The notes beneath the pieces were generated by a model. That model did not search any database and was not told the origin of the DNA. It was given only the letters and a program-made list of their open reading frames with translations. A stretch of DNA of 64,000 nucleotides from Paenibacillus monticola (GTDB lineage: Bacteria; Bacillota; Bacilli; Paenibacillales; Paenibacillaceae), in the NCBI RefSeq assembly GCF_009664975.1, contig NZ_WJXB01000006.1, positions 175,997-239,996 on the forward strand, in the 5' to 3' direction. Made by a program: the position numbers and the translations under genes. Positions 43,297 to 51,660 of this stretch are shown here, piece by piece. Each line of letters begins with the position of its first letter. Position 1 is the first letter of the stretch.

Positions 43297-44613
43297 TCAG
43301 CTCCTTGAGAATTGAGAAATTAAAGATTGTTGAACTTCAGCCAGTGTTACTTTCTCATCTACCTTCTGCTTGGTAAATTCCCAAATACTGTCAATGTAAT
43401 GCATTGACTCATCTATCTGAGCATTAGAACCTCTCTGATAAGCTCCGATATTAATCAAATCCTCTGAATCCTTATAAACTGCCATTAGACGTTTAACATT
43501 TTCTGCTGCTGCGATCTGCTCTTCAGGTGCGATATCCTTCATTACACGGCTAATACTCGAAAGTACATCAATTGCTGGAAAATGTCCTTTGTTGGCAATA
43601 CTCCGATTTAGCACAATATGTCCGTCCAGTATTCCCCGAACAGCATCGGCAATGGGCTCATTCATATCATCACCGTCAACCAGCACGGTATAAAAAGCGG
43701 TTATTGAACCCGTAGGCCCAGTTCCTGCTCTTTCCAGCAACTTGGGTAAACTAGCAAATACAGAAGGAGTATACCCTCTCATTGCCGGAGGTTCACCCAC
43801 TGCAAGCCCAACTTCACGCTGAGCCATGGCATACCGTGTAACAGAATCCATCATCAGCATGACATTGAGTCCACGATCCCGAAAGTATTCAGCAATCGTT
43901 GTAGCAATAAGTGCTCCCTTAATCCGGATTAGCGCTGGCTGATCTGATGTAGCTACGATAACCACCGAACGTTGTAGACCTTCTGGTCCCAAATCACGTT
44001 CAATAAAATCCAGGACTTCCCTGCCCCGTTCCCCAATCAGAGCGATAACATTTACGTCTGCTGAAGTATTCCTGGCAATCATGCCCATCAATGTGCTCTT
44101 CCCAACACCTGAGCCTGCGAAGATACCCACTCGCTGCCCTTTACCAATGGTCAATAATCCATCAATCGCTCTAACACCAATACTGATTGGCTCTAGTACC
44201 CGTGGACGATTGAGCGGATTGGACGGGATGTTAAAAGTAGAGCTATGCGGCATACGAGCAGGGATGAGTGAGCCATCAAGCGGCTGTCCAAGACCATCAA
44301 GTATCTTACCGAGCAGTTCGGAACCAACTTGAACACTTAATGGCTTTCCTGTACCGACAACATCACAGCCGGGGCCAATAGCCTGCAACTCTCCAAGCGG
44401 CATAAGTAAAACCTTGTTGTCACGGAAACCAACGACTTCTGCCTGCAGCGGCTTATTGCCTTTTGCCGGATAGATATAACACACATCACCTATGCTGGCA
44501 TCCGGCCCTTCTGATTCAACCATTAGCCCTATAACTTGTGTAACTTTACCATTGATCCTTACAGGGTCGAAATTACGCAGCTGCTCTTTGTAACGCTTGC
44601 TGTCAAGCATCAT
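43297..44613 (-). CDS. fliI: flagellum-specific ATPase FliI
   Basis: F1-beta-like ATPase of the export apparatus; about 438 aa. Walker A GIFAGSGVGKSTLMG (about 162-176), VIALIGERGREVLDFIERDL, Walker B VMLMMDSVTRYAMAQREVGL, and TGSITAFYTVLVDGDDMNEP are all present. The N-terminal beta barrel begins KVTQVIGLMVESEGP. In-frame starts at 44622, 44613 and 44610 all overlap the fliH end; 44613 (MMLDSKRY) is the likely one. It forms a complex with FliH and FliJ. Confidence 0.96.
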   Translation of the reverse strand: MMLDSKRYKEQLRNFDPVRINGKVTQVIGLMVESEGPDASIGDVCYIYPAKGNKPLQAEVVGFRDNKVLLMPLGELQAIGPGCDVVGTGKPLSVQVGSELLGKILDGLGQPLDGSLIPARMPHSSTFNIPSNPLNRPRVLEPISIGVRAIDGLLTIGKGQRVGIFAGSGVGKSTLMGMIARNTSADVNVIALIGERGREVLDFIERDLGPEGLQRSVVIVATSDQPALIRIKGALIATTIAEYFRDRGLNVMLMMDSVTRYAMAQREVGLAVGEPPAMRGYTPSVFASLPKLLERAGTGPTGSITAFYTVLVDGDDMNEPIADAVRGILDGHIVLNRSIANKGHFPAIDVLSSISRVMKDIAPEEQIAAAENVKRLMAVYKDSEDLINIGAYQRGSNAQIDESMHYIDSIWEFTKQKVDEKVTLAEVQQSLISQFSRS

Positions 44614-45451
44614 CTTCCCCACTTCCGTGCTCCTCAGTATCGAGCGCGATCCTTACCAGCTCTTTCTTAATTTCTGCAAGCTGAGTATCAATACGGGCAT
44701 CAATGCTTCCAAAGGAAGAGCGGATCACACAACCACGGTCTTTCACAGTAGAGTCAGGCAAAATTTGTAATTCAGCCTGGGAATCAACTGCGAGTGTTAA
44801 TTCCTCCCTTGCCGCATTCACAAATGCAAACTGTGCGGGTGCTACGCACAAGGAAATCATTCCTTGCTCGCGTTTACGAGCCAGATTCTTTCGGATTAAC
44901 TCCATAGTAAACTGTGGTTCAATAGTTAACTGCCTATCTACTATTTTTTCAGCAATATCGCAACTTAGCTCTACCAGAAAAGGCTCTGCTTCCTGTATGA
45001 TGACATCTCTAGCCTTGTAGGCTTCATACAGCACTGTTCGGGCTTCTTCCATCATTCCGGCCATTTTCTCTTTCATTTCTTGCTCTGCCTGCGATACGCC
45101 TTCCTGATAACCTAGCTGATACCCCTCGGATTTGACTGCTTCGACAAGATGCTCATCCTGCTCCCGGCGTTGACGCCACCACTCTTCAGCTTCCGACCGC
45201 GCCGATTCCACAATAATTTCTGCTTCTTGGGATGCGTTTCGGACTTGCCCTTCGGCAAATTCCTGGGCATCCTTCAGCATTTGCTTACGGGCTAGTTCCG
45301 CAGCTTCACGGGCGGGGTCCTGATAGTGTACTTCTCCGGTAATCTCTTCCAGAATAGGCTCTTCGACAAGGCCGGCATAATGCCTTGCCTGCTCCAGTCT
45401 CTTCAGAACATCTACCGGAACATATTGGGAGTGTTTGATCAGCTTAGACAA
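44603..45451 (-). CDS. fliH: flagellar assembly protein FliH
   Basis: 282 aa. Regulator of FliI; related to F1-ATPase b/delta subunits. A charged helical N-terminal half contains a stretch of heptad repeats and glycine-spaced positions (VKSEGYQLGYQEGVSQAEQE). The C-terminal FliH domain has VELSCDIAEKIVDRQLTIEP, REQGMISLCVAP, and SFGSIDARIDTQLAEIKKEL. It overlaps fliG by 8 nt and fliI by about 11 nt. Confidence 0.94.
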   Translation of the reverse strand: MSKLIKHSQYVPVDVLKRLEQARHYAGLVEEPILEEITGEVHYQDPAREAAELARKQMLKDAQEFAEGQVRNASQEAEIIVESARSEAEEWWRQRREQDEHLVEAVKSEGYQLGYQEGVSQAEQEMKEKMAGMMEEARTVLYEAYKARDVIIQEAEPFLVELSCDIAEKIVDRQLTIEPQFTMELIRKNLARKREQGMISLCVAPAQFAFVNAAREELTLAVDSQAELQILPDSTVKDRGCVIRSSFGSIDARIDTQLAEIKKELVRIALDTEEHGSGEDDA

Positions 45452-46460
45452 TTATGTCATCTCCTCCACCGCGGGCAATAATTATTTCACCGGACTCTTC
45501 CAGTCTACGGATCGTGCCAACAATGCGGGTCTGGGCTTCCTCGACATCACGCAGCCGCACCGGACCCATATACTCCATCTCTTCCCGGAATGTATCTGCC
45601 ATACGTTTGGACATATTGCGGAAAATAACATCCCGCACTTCCTCGCTGGCGACTTTGAGCGCCAACTGCAAATCTGCATTCTCGATATCCCGAATAATAC
45701 GTTGGATCGAACGGTTGTCCACATTGACAATATCCTCGAACACAAACATCCGTTTCTTGATCTCTTCGGCAAGCTCCGGATCTTGGATCTCCAGGGAATC
45801 CAGAATGGTCCGCTCTGTTCCGCGATCTACCCCATTCAGAATCTGTACAATCGATTCGATACCACCCGCATTTGTATAATCCTGAGTTACAGTTGCCGAA
45901 AGTTTCTGCTCCAGCACTCGCTCAATCTGAGTGATAACTTCTGGAGAGGTACTATCCATGACGGCAATTCTTCTGGCAACCTCAGCCTGCTTCTCCTGTG
46001 GGAGTGAAGATAGAATAGCCGCAGCCTGTTCAAATTGAAGATAAGATAGAACCAATGCAATCGTCTGTACATTCTCATTCTGGATAAAGTTCAGAATCTG
46101 GTTAGGATCTGCCTTACGCGCAAAATCAAAGGGTCTTACTTGCAAGGTTGCAGTCAAGCGATTAATGACCTCCATTGCTTTTTGCGGACCCAACGCTTTC
46201 TCCAGAATCTCTTTGGCGTAGTTAATACCACCTTGCGATATATACTCCTGGGCGAGGCATATCTGATGGAACTCTGACATGATCGTTTCTTTTTCACCGC
46301 TCTCCACTTTGCGGACATTGGCAATTTCGAGTGTCAGTTGTTCAATTTCCTCATCTTTCAAATGCTTAAATATTTGTGCAGATACCTCGGGTCCTAGTGT
46401 GATAAGCAGGATTGCCGCCTTTTGACGGCCGCTAAGCACCTGCTGGCTAGCTTTTGCCAT
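45444..46460 (-). CDS. fliG: flagellar motor switch protein FliG
   Basis: Torque-generating rotor protein; about 338 aa. N domain SGRQKAAILLITLGPEVSAQ; middle domain KAMEVINRLTATLQVRPFDF and ENVQTIALVLSYLQFEQAAA with the EHPQ-like FIQNENVQT; C domain VFEDIVNVDNRSIQRIIRDI and FRNMSKRMADTFREEMEYMG carrying the charged stator-contact residues. ATG 46460 (MAKASQQ) follows AGAGGTGA and lies just after the fliF stop; the longer reading from 46484 is unlikely. It overlaps fliH by 8 nt. Confidence 0.96.
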   Translation of the reverse strand: MAKASQQVLSGRQKAAILLITLGPEVSAQIFKHLKDEEIEQLTLEIANVRKVESGEKETIMSEFHQICLAQEYISQGGINYAKEILEKALGPQKAMEVINRLTATLQVRPFDFARKADPNQILNFIQNENVQTIALVLSYLQFEQAAAILSSLPQEKQAEVARRIAVMDSTSPEVITQIERVLEQKLSATVTQDYTNAGGIESIVQILNGVDRGTERTILDSLEIQDPELAEEIKKRMFVFEDIVNVDNRSIQRIIRDIENADLQLALKVASEEVRDVIFRNMSKRMADTFREEMEYMGPVRLRDVEEAQTRIVGTIRRLEESGEIIIARGGGDDIIV

Positions 46461-46464
46461 GGGT

Positions 46465-48051
46465 TCACCTCTGTTCGTCAGCAAGCCATGTACGCAGCAG
46501 ATTTACGAATTCATCCGGCTTCTTCTTAGCCAGATTCTCAAGCTGCTTACGAACTTGACTGTCATTCGTCACGCTCTCCATATTAATGGATGGAAATTCA
46601 GTTGGAACTTGTAAAGGTATGTCTTCTTCTTCCTCTTCAGCAGTCTTTTTGCGACTCCGATAGAACAGATATCCACCACCGACACCGACGAGCAGTGCAG
46701 CTGCGCCGATCGCCCATATCATCCATGTTGCTAGTCCAGCCGAAGTAGTAGTTGCTGTATTACTACCAAATTGCTGTGAATAGACCGAAACTTTCTTCGC
46801 TAAATCCGCGTCTGTATAAATAACACCAGAATCCGCAAGTGAAGCACGAACGATATTAACCAGAATATTTTGGATAGCAGTTGATGTTGCCTGATCCAAA
46901 GTTGTTTGCCCCGTAGGTGGTTCAACCGCAACATTTATGGTTAAATCTTTTACAGAATAAGGACTGGCAATTATATCTCTCGTAATTCTATTGACCTCGT
47001 AGTTCCTCGTTTCCGACGATTCATCCGAGGTTGAAGTGCCTGAATTCGTATCTGAAGGGTACCCCGCAACATCTTGTGAACCCGTACCCGCGACACCACC
47101 AGTGGTATTTCCTTGACCCGAATAAGTATTGCTGATAATTTGCGAACTGATCTCGATCCCCTTCATGTTAGGCACATCAACAGGTGTTACAAGATCTTCT
47201 TTACGACTCTCTTTATCGAAGTTCAGCTTGGAGAATACCAATACATCCACTTTGTCCGGACCAGTAAGAGTACTCAGAAATTGTTTGACATCTTTTTTGA
47301 CATCTTCCTCAAATTTCTTCTGCAGTGTAAAATTCTCTTCTACTTGACTGGAAACGCCTGCTTGTCCACCTTTGGCTGTAGGCATTAATTCAACTTCATC
47401 GTTAGCAATTGTTATGTTTGCAATCGGCAGATTGGGTACCGCAGTCTTTACGAGATTGAAGTATCCGTCGATATTATCTTGACTCGGCCTGAATCCCGGA
47501 TTAAAAGTAAGCACCACGGAAGCGGATGCCTGTTCCTGATCAGACTGCGAGGCAAAAACGGTCTCTTTAGGTAAATTGATAAGAACTTTGACGTCTTTGA
47601 TCCCCTGCATACGCCTCATTAATTGTTCCACTTCACCATTTAGTGCGTTATTGTACTTCACATTAAATTCACTATCAGTGGTGCCTATCATTGATGAATT
47701 GGTGTCAAATACTTTGTAACCGATAGATCCGCCTTGCACGATCCCCTGAGAACCTATGTCAACCTTAATTCGTGCTGCTTCAGTACTAGGTACAGAAATA
47801 CTTTTTCCATCAGGACTTAAACGGTAAGAGATCCCAGCTGAGTCCAAATAAGTCATTACACCCGCTGAATCTGTGCTATCCAAATCCTGAAAAGCCACTT
47901 CGTATTCCGTCTTCGATAGCTGCATTGTCAAAACTACGATTATTATGATGATGATAAAAAGTGTTGAGAAAAATAATATTTTCTGTTTACCGCTAAATTT
48001 GTTCCAATACAGGATGATTTTCTCCCGATATTGGGCCAATCTTTCATTCAC
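46465..48051 (-). CDS. fliF: flagellar MS-ring protein FliF
   Basis: 528 aa, forms the basal-body membrane ring. Two membrane segments (about 26-45, ILFFSTLFIIIIIIVVLTMQ; about 440-465, MIWAIGAAALLVGVGGGYLF) flank a large periplasmic-side region. That region has ring-building motifs DLDSTDSAGVMTYLDSAGIS and VFASQSDQEQASASVVLTFN, and a Gly/Thr/Ser-rich insertion (about 305-345). The C-terminal tail ends in NLAKKKPDEFVNLLRTWLAD, the FliG-binding segment. Confidence 0.96.
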   Translation of the reverse strand: MNERLAQYREKIILYWNKFSGKQKILFFSTLFIIIIIIVVLTMQLSKTEYEVAFQDLDSTDSAGVMTYLDSAGISYRLSPDGKSISVPSTEAARIKVDIGSQGIVQGGSIGYKVFDTNSSMIGTTDSEFNVKYNNALNGEVEQLMRRMQGIKDVKVLINLPKETVFASQSDQEQASASVVLTFNPGFRPSQDNIDGYFNLVKTAVPNLPIANITIANDEVELMPTAKGGQAGVSSQVEENFTLQKKFEEDVKKDVKQFLSTLTGPDKVDVLVFSKLNFDKESRKEDLVTPVDVPNMKGIEISSQIISNTYSGQGNTTGGVAGTGSQDVAGYPSDTNSGTSTSDESSETRNYEVNRITRDIIASPYSVKDLTINVAVEPPTGQTTLDQATSTAIQNILVNIVRASLADSGVIYTDADLAKKVSVYSQQFGSNTATTTSAGLATWMIWAIGAAALLVGVGGGYLFYRSRKKTAEEEEEDIPLQVPTEFPSINMESVTNDSQVRKQLENLAKKKPDEFVNLLRTWLADEQR

Positions 48052-48085
48052 AGTGTCACCCCATCCGAAACTAAACTAGGATTAT

Positions 48086-48394
48086 CTAAATCTGAGTTCT
48101 CATAATTTCCTGATAGGCTTCAATCACTTTGTTCCGGACTTGTGTAGTCAGTTGCAAACTTAGCAGAGCCTGTTGCGATGAAATCATTGCCTCGTCTACA
48201 TTTACTTCTCCTAAAACAAACTTGTTACTCATATCCTTAGAAGTTTGCTCCTGAGCAGCTACTTGATTCAGTGCATCCTCCAGATAAGAACCAAAGCTCT
48301 CCGTTGAATCAGTGGAGGCTGCTGAAGAATTAGTTGTTGTCGGTTTCATAGCGAGCTGCTGCACAGCTTGAGTTCCAATAGACAAACTTGACAT
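48086..48394 (-). CDS. fliE: flagellar hook-basal body protein FliE
   Basis: 102 aa. Connects the MS ring/export gate to the rod. The conserved C-terminal part SFGSYLEDALNQVAAQEQTS, then VNVDEAMISSQQALLSLQLT and TQVRNKVIEAYQEIMRTQI is typical of the family. It lies between flgC (28-nt gap) and fliF (34-nt gap). Identity is firm. Confidence 0.96.
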   Translation of the reverse strand: MSSLSIGTQAVQQLAMKPTTTNSSAASTDSTESFGSYLEDALNQVAAQEQTSKDMSNKFVLGEVNVDEAMISSQQALLSLQLTTQVRNKVIEAYQEIMRTQI

Positions 48395-48422
48395 AGACGT
48401 TTACCCTCCTAGATGTTTTTAC

Positions 48423-48869
48423 TTACCTTCCTATTTCAAGCGCTTTACTTACCATAGCTTTTGTTGCATTCAGCATAGTAACATTGGCTTCATAAGAACG
48501 TGAAGCAGATAGCATATCTACCATCTCTTTTGTGATGTCTACGTTTGGCATATACACATATCCATTCGCATCTGCATCAGGATGACTTGGGTTGTACACA
48601 GGCTTTAGTGGAGAAGAGTCTTCAATTATAGATTGAACCTTAACACCTTCAGGGCTTCCATTCATTTTGGAGTGTAAAATATTCGAAAATTTATCACTCT
48701 GGGTGGCTTCCAGTACTACAAGCTTACGCTTGTAAGGAACAGCTTTGCCGTCAACGACAGACGCTCTCGTTGTTTCGGCATTGGCAATATTGGAAGAAAT
48801 AACATCCATTCGCAACCGCTGAGTAGTTAGCGCAGAAGCGCTGATCCCAAAACTACTACCAAAGTTCAT
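48423..48869 (-). CDS. flgC: flagellar proximal rod protein FlgC
   Basis: 148 aa. The rod-family N-terminus is FGISASALTTQRLRMDVISS and NIANAETTR; the C-terminus VYMPNVDITKEMVDMLSASR and SYEANVTMLNATKAMVSKAL (about 108-145) is diagnostic for FlgC. It starts 6 nt after flgB and is co-transcribed with it. Confidence 0.96.
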   Translation of the reverse strand: MNFGSSFGISASALTTQRLRMDVISSNIANAETTRASVVDGKAVPYKRKLVVLEATQSDKFSNILHSKMNGSPEGVKVQSIIEDSSPLKPVYNPSHPDADANGYVYMPNVDITKEMVDMLSASRSYEANVTMLNATKAMVSKALEIGR

Positions 48870-48875
48870 CTTTAA

Positions 48876-49283
48876 TTATCTCCCCTCAACTACTGTACGC
48901 ATCATCGAAATCTGACTGTTCATTTGTTGAATATAAGAACTGTACCTGAGCTGGTTCTCAGCGCTAAGCGCCATTTCCCGGTCAATATCTACATTATTGT
49001 CGTTGTTATTCATCGAGGTTGTTTCATCTGTAGTAACGACTGTAGCGGGTACAACAGTATTCGATCCGAACTGAAAATGGCGGGAATCCGTAACCTTGGC
49101 ACTGAGTTGGGACTTTAGTCCACTATCTTGTTGTTGGAGAAAACTTTCAAATGAAACATCAGAACGTTTAAAATTTGGTGTATCGACATTAGCCACATTG
49201 TTAGCTAGAACACTTTGTCGTTTGGTGGCAGCGTCAATGCCTCCCTGTAATCGTTGAAAACTGACACTATTCAGCAATCCCAT
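48876..49283 (-). CDS. flgB: flagellar proximal rod protein FlgB
   Basis: About 135 aa. First gene of the fla/che operon. The rod-family N-terminus is GIDAATKRQSVLANNVANVD and TPNFKRSDVSFE; the C-terminus is VDIDREMALSAENQLRYSSY and IQQMNSQISMMRTVVEGR. ATG 49283 (MGLLNSVSFQRLQ) has AAAGGGGG upstream; an in-frame start at 49328 is unlikely. Upstream are poly-T tracts and the hslU terminator. Confidence 0.96.
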   Translation of the reverse strand: MGLLNSVSFQRLQGGIDAATKRQSVLANNVANVDTPNFKRSDVSFESFLQQQDSGLKSQLSAKVTDSRHFQFGSNTVVPATVVTTDETTSMNNNDNNVDIDREMALSAENQLRYSSYIQQMNSQISMMRTVVEGR

Positions 49284-49660
49284 GGATATCCCCCTTTCAA
49301 AGCTATCATAATGAAAAGAATTCCACAACTCCTTCTAAATTCCTGCTAGATTCGACAAAAAAAGCAAAAAAAATCCCATTTTCCTCGAATTTAGTCGAAA
49401 GATGTCGTCAATCATTATTATGTCTTTCTCATATACATTGATTCTCTTAGAATTTGTATATTATTACAATAAGAAATAAGCCCTATCTTTTCAGAAAAGA
49501 CAGGGCTTAAATCATTTTTCTTCCATATTCAACCTTTTTCGTTCCAAAATTTTCTTCTTTATTTCATATTCTTACTTTTTATGCCTTTTTTCGGACACAC
49601 AATTTTAAATTTCTAATTCAAACTACCTAATTTCGAACTATGCCGAAGGTTGTCGGCACT
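49284..49660. promoter_or_regulatory. intergenic region before the fla/che operon
   Basis: 377 bp with no credible gene. It holds the hslU terminator (49478-49508) and AT-rich DNA with T8 and T7 tracts on the minus strand just upstream of flgB. A TTGACG and CATAAT-like elements occur but do not form a well-spaced sigma-A promoter, and no sigma-D consensus (TAAA-N15-GCCGATAT) is seen. A 15-mer at 49440-49454 (minus AATTCTAAGAGAATC) matches the CodY box AATTTTCWGAAAATT at 11 of 15 positions. Confidence 0.5.
49478..49508 (-). terminator. terminator of the hslVU unit
   Basis: AAGCCCT-A-TCTTTT and AAAAGA-C-AGGGCTT form a stem of 13 pairs with one mismatch and a 3-nt loop. On the minus strand it is followed by ATTTCTTATTG. 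It separates hslU from the fla/che operon. Confidence 0.75.
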
Positions 49661-51064
49661 TTACAGGATATATTGGCTTAAGTCCCGATCCTGTGCAATG
49701 CTCGCCAGTTTCTCACGTACATATTCCGGTGTGATTACCATAGTATCCAAAGTTAACTCGGGGGCCTCGAAGGACAAATCTTCAAGCAATTTCTCCAAAA
49801 TGGTGTGCAAACGTCGTGCGCCGATATTCTCCATATTTTGATTAACTGAAGCTGCTATTCTGGCGATCTCATAAATAGCTTCCGGCTGAAACTGTATTTC
49901 AATGTTTTCTGTTTTGAGCAAATTCACATATTGCTTTGTTAGTGCATTCTCCGGTTCAGTCAAAATAGATACAAAGTCCTCCAGCGTCAGGCTGCTTAGC
50001 TCCACACGGATCGGAAAGCGGCCCTGAAGCTCTGGGATAAGGTCAGAAGGTTTGGCGATATGAAAAGCACCGGCTGCCATAAAGAGTACATAGTCCGTCT
50101 TCACAGGGCCATATTTCGTCATCACTGTAGACCCTTCGACAATCGGCAGGATATCACGCTGTACGCCCTCGCGGGATACATCTGGTCCAGAACCTTTGCC
50201 TTGACTAGCCACCTTATCAATCTCATCAATAAAAATAATACCGGACTGCTCAGCCCGCGACACTGACTCTTGAATCAAATCATCCATATCGATTAGCTTG
50301 CCTGCTTCATCCTGAGTCAGCACTTTGCGTGCCTCTCGGATTGGAAGTTTACGCTTCTTGGTGCGTTTAGGCAACAGGCTACCGAACATTTCCTGCATAT
50401 TCATGCCCATCTGGTCATTCCCTTGGCCAGCAAACATATCCAACATGCTTGGAGTGGTGTCTTCAACATCGATTTCGATGATTGTTTCTTCCAATTGGCC
50501 AGCCAGCAACTTAAACTTAATCCCGCGACGGCGCTCACTTAGACTTCCGTCTTGTTCGTCATCTTCTTTGGAATCCTCCTGGCCGGAACCATTCCCTCCA
50601 AAGATCATTTCAAAAGGATTACGTTGAGTCTTGCCTTTGGAGGATGAAGGAACCAGAATAGAGACAATTCGCTCGTTAGCCAACTCTTCCGCACGGTCTT
50701 TAACCTTTTCCGTCCGTTCTAGCTTCACCATGCGAATGGATGTCTCCACCAGATCGCGAACCATTGACTCCACATCGCGACCTACATAACCGACCTCAGT
50801 GAATTTGGTTGCTTCCACTTTAATAAAAGGGGCATTTACGAGCTTCGCCAAGCGGCGAGCAATCTCGGTCTTCCCTACGCCAGTTGGACCAATCATCAAA
50901 ATGTTCTTCGGTACGACTTCATCACGGAGTTCCTCGGCCAACAGACTACGCCGATAGCGGTTGCGCAGTGCAACGGCTACCGATTTCTTGGCCTGCTTCT
51001 GACCTACAATATATTTATCCAATTCGGCTACGATTTGGCGGGGTGTAAGTGATTGATTCACCAT
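49661..51064 (-). CDS. hslU: HslU (ClpY) ATPase of the HslUV protease
   Basis: AAA+ unfoldase that feeds substrates to HslV; about 467 aa. N-terminal SLTPRQIVAELDKYIVGQKQ, Walker A GPTGVGKTEIARRLAKL (about 57-73), the pore-loop region FTEVGYVGRDVESMVRDLVE (about 85-104), an I-domain with a charged Gly-rich insertion, Walker B GIIFIDEIDKVA (about 255-266), and the C-terminal ...ASIAQDRDLSQYIL that docks into HslV. ATG 51064 (MVNQSL) has GGAGG with 8-nt spacing; the in-frame ATG at 51079 overlaps that site. It follows hslV by 35 nt. Confidence 0.96.
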   Translation of the reverse strand: MVNQSLTPRQIVAELDKYIVGQKQAKKSVAVALRNRYRRSLLAEELRDEVVPKNILMIGPTGVGKTEIARRLAKLVNAPFIKVEATKFTEVGYVGRDVESMVRDLVETSIRMVKLERTEKVKDRAEELANERIVSILVPSSSKGKTQRNPFEMIFGGNGSGQEDSKEDDEQDGSLSERRRGIKFKLLAGQLEETIIEIDVEDTTPSMLDMFAGQGNDQMGMNMQEMFGSLLPKRTKKRKLPIREARKVLTQDEAGKLIDMDDLIQESVSRAEQSGIIFIDEIDKVASQGKGSGPDVSREGVQRDILPIVEGSTVMTKYGPVKTDYVLFMAAGAFHIAKPSDLIPELQGRFPIRVELSSLTLEDFVSILTEPENALTKQYVNLLKTENIEIQFQPEAIYEIARIAASVNQNMENIGARRLHTILEKLLEDLSFEAPELTLDTMVITPEYVREKLASIAQDRDLSQYIL

Positions 51065-51099
51065 CGTGACTTCCTCCATCTCTCTTATGGCACCGGGGC

Positions 51100-51642
51100 C
51101 TATAATTGTTCAACAATAATATTGGAATTGGTGTACACACATATTTCGGAAGCAATCTGGAGTGCTTCTCTGGCGATTTCTGCAGCACTTAAAGCAGGGG
51201 CATGTCGCTTAAGCGCACGGCCAGATGCTAAGGCAAAATTACCTCCAGAACCAATGGCTAGCACATCATCATCCGGTTCGATGATTTCACCGTTACCGGA
51301 AATGAGCAGCATGCCATCCTTATCCATTACGATCATCAGTGCTTCCAGCTTGCGCAGGATACGGTCCTGGCGCCAGTCTTTGGCAAGCTCTACAGCAGCG
51401 CGCTGCAAGTTGCCGTGATGTTCCTCAAGCTTTCCTTCAAACTTCTCAAACAAGGTTATTGCATCCGCTACCGAACCCGCAAACCCAGCGATTACTTGTC
51501 CTCTATACAAACGACGGACTTTCTTAGCCGTCGTCTTCATGATAACGCTCTCTCCGAAGGTAACCTGACCATCACCAGCAATAGCAGCCTGGCCGTTGTG
51601 TCTTACAGCACATATTGTAGTGGCATGAAAACTAGGAACCAT
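51100..51642 (-). CDS. hslV: HslV (ClpQ) peptidase of the HslUV protease
   Basis: N-terminal-nucleophile peptidase; 180 aa. The core matches B. subtilis ClpQ closely: AGDGQVTFGESVIMKTTAKK, VIAGFAGSVADAITLFEKFE, AVELAKDWRQDRILRKLEAL, LAIGSGGNFALASGRALK, EICVYTNSNIIVEQL. The N-terminus reads MVPSFHATTICAVRHNG. B. subtilis ClpQ, as recalled, starts MSSFHATTI and uses Ser after Met removal; here the aligned residue is Pro3 and residue 2 is Val. The nucleophile must therefore be exposed another way, for example Thr8 after further trimming. Start ATG has AGGAGG about 11 nt upstream. Confidence 0.95.
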   Translation of the reverse strand: MVPSFHATTICAVRHNGQAAIAGDGQVTFGESVIMKTTAKKVRRLYRGQVIAGFAGSVADAITLFEKFEGKLEEHHGNLQRAAVELAKDWRQDRILRKLEALMIVMDKDGMLLISGNGEIIEPDDDVLAIGSGGNFALASGRALKRHAPALSAAEIAREALQIASEICVYTNSNIIVEQL

Positions 51643-51660
51643 AATTGTGAAAAACCTCCT

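Noticed and set aside
49329..49420. Sigma-D or sigma-A promoter directly before flgB
   Set aside because: TTGACG and CATAAT-like hexamers occur but not at a 16-18 bp spacing, and no GCCGATAT element is present.
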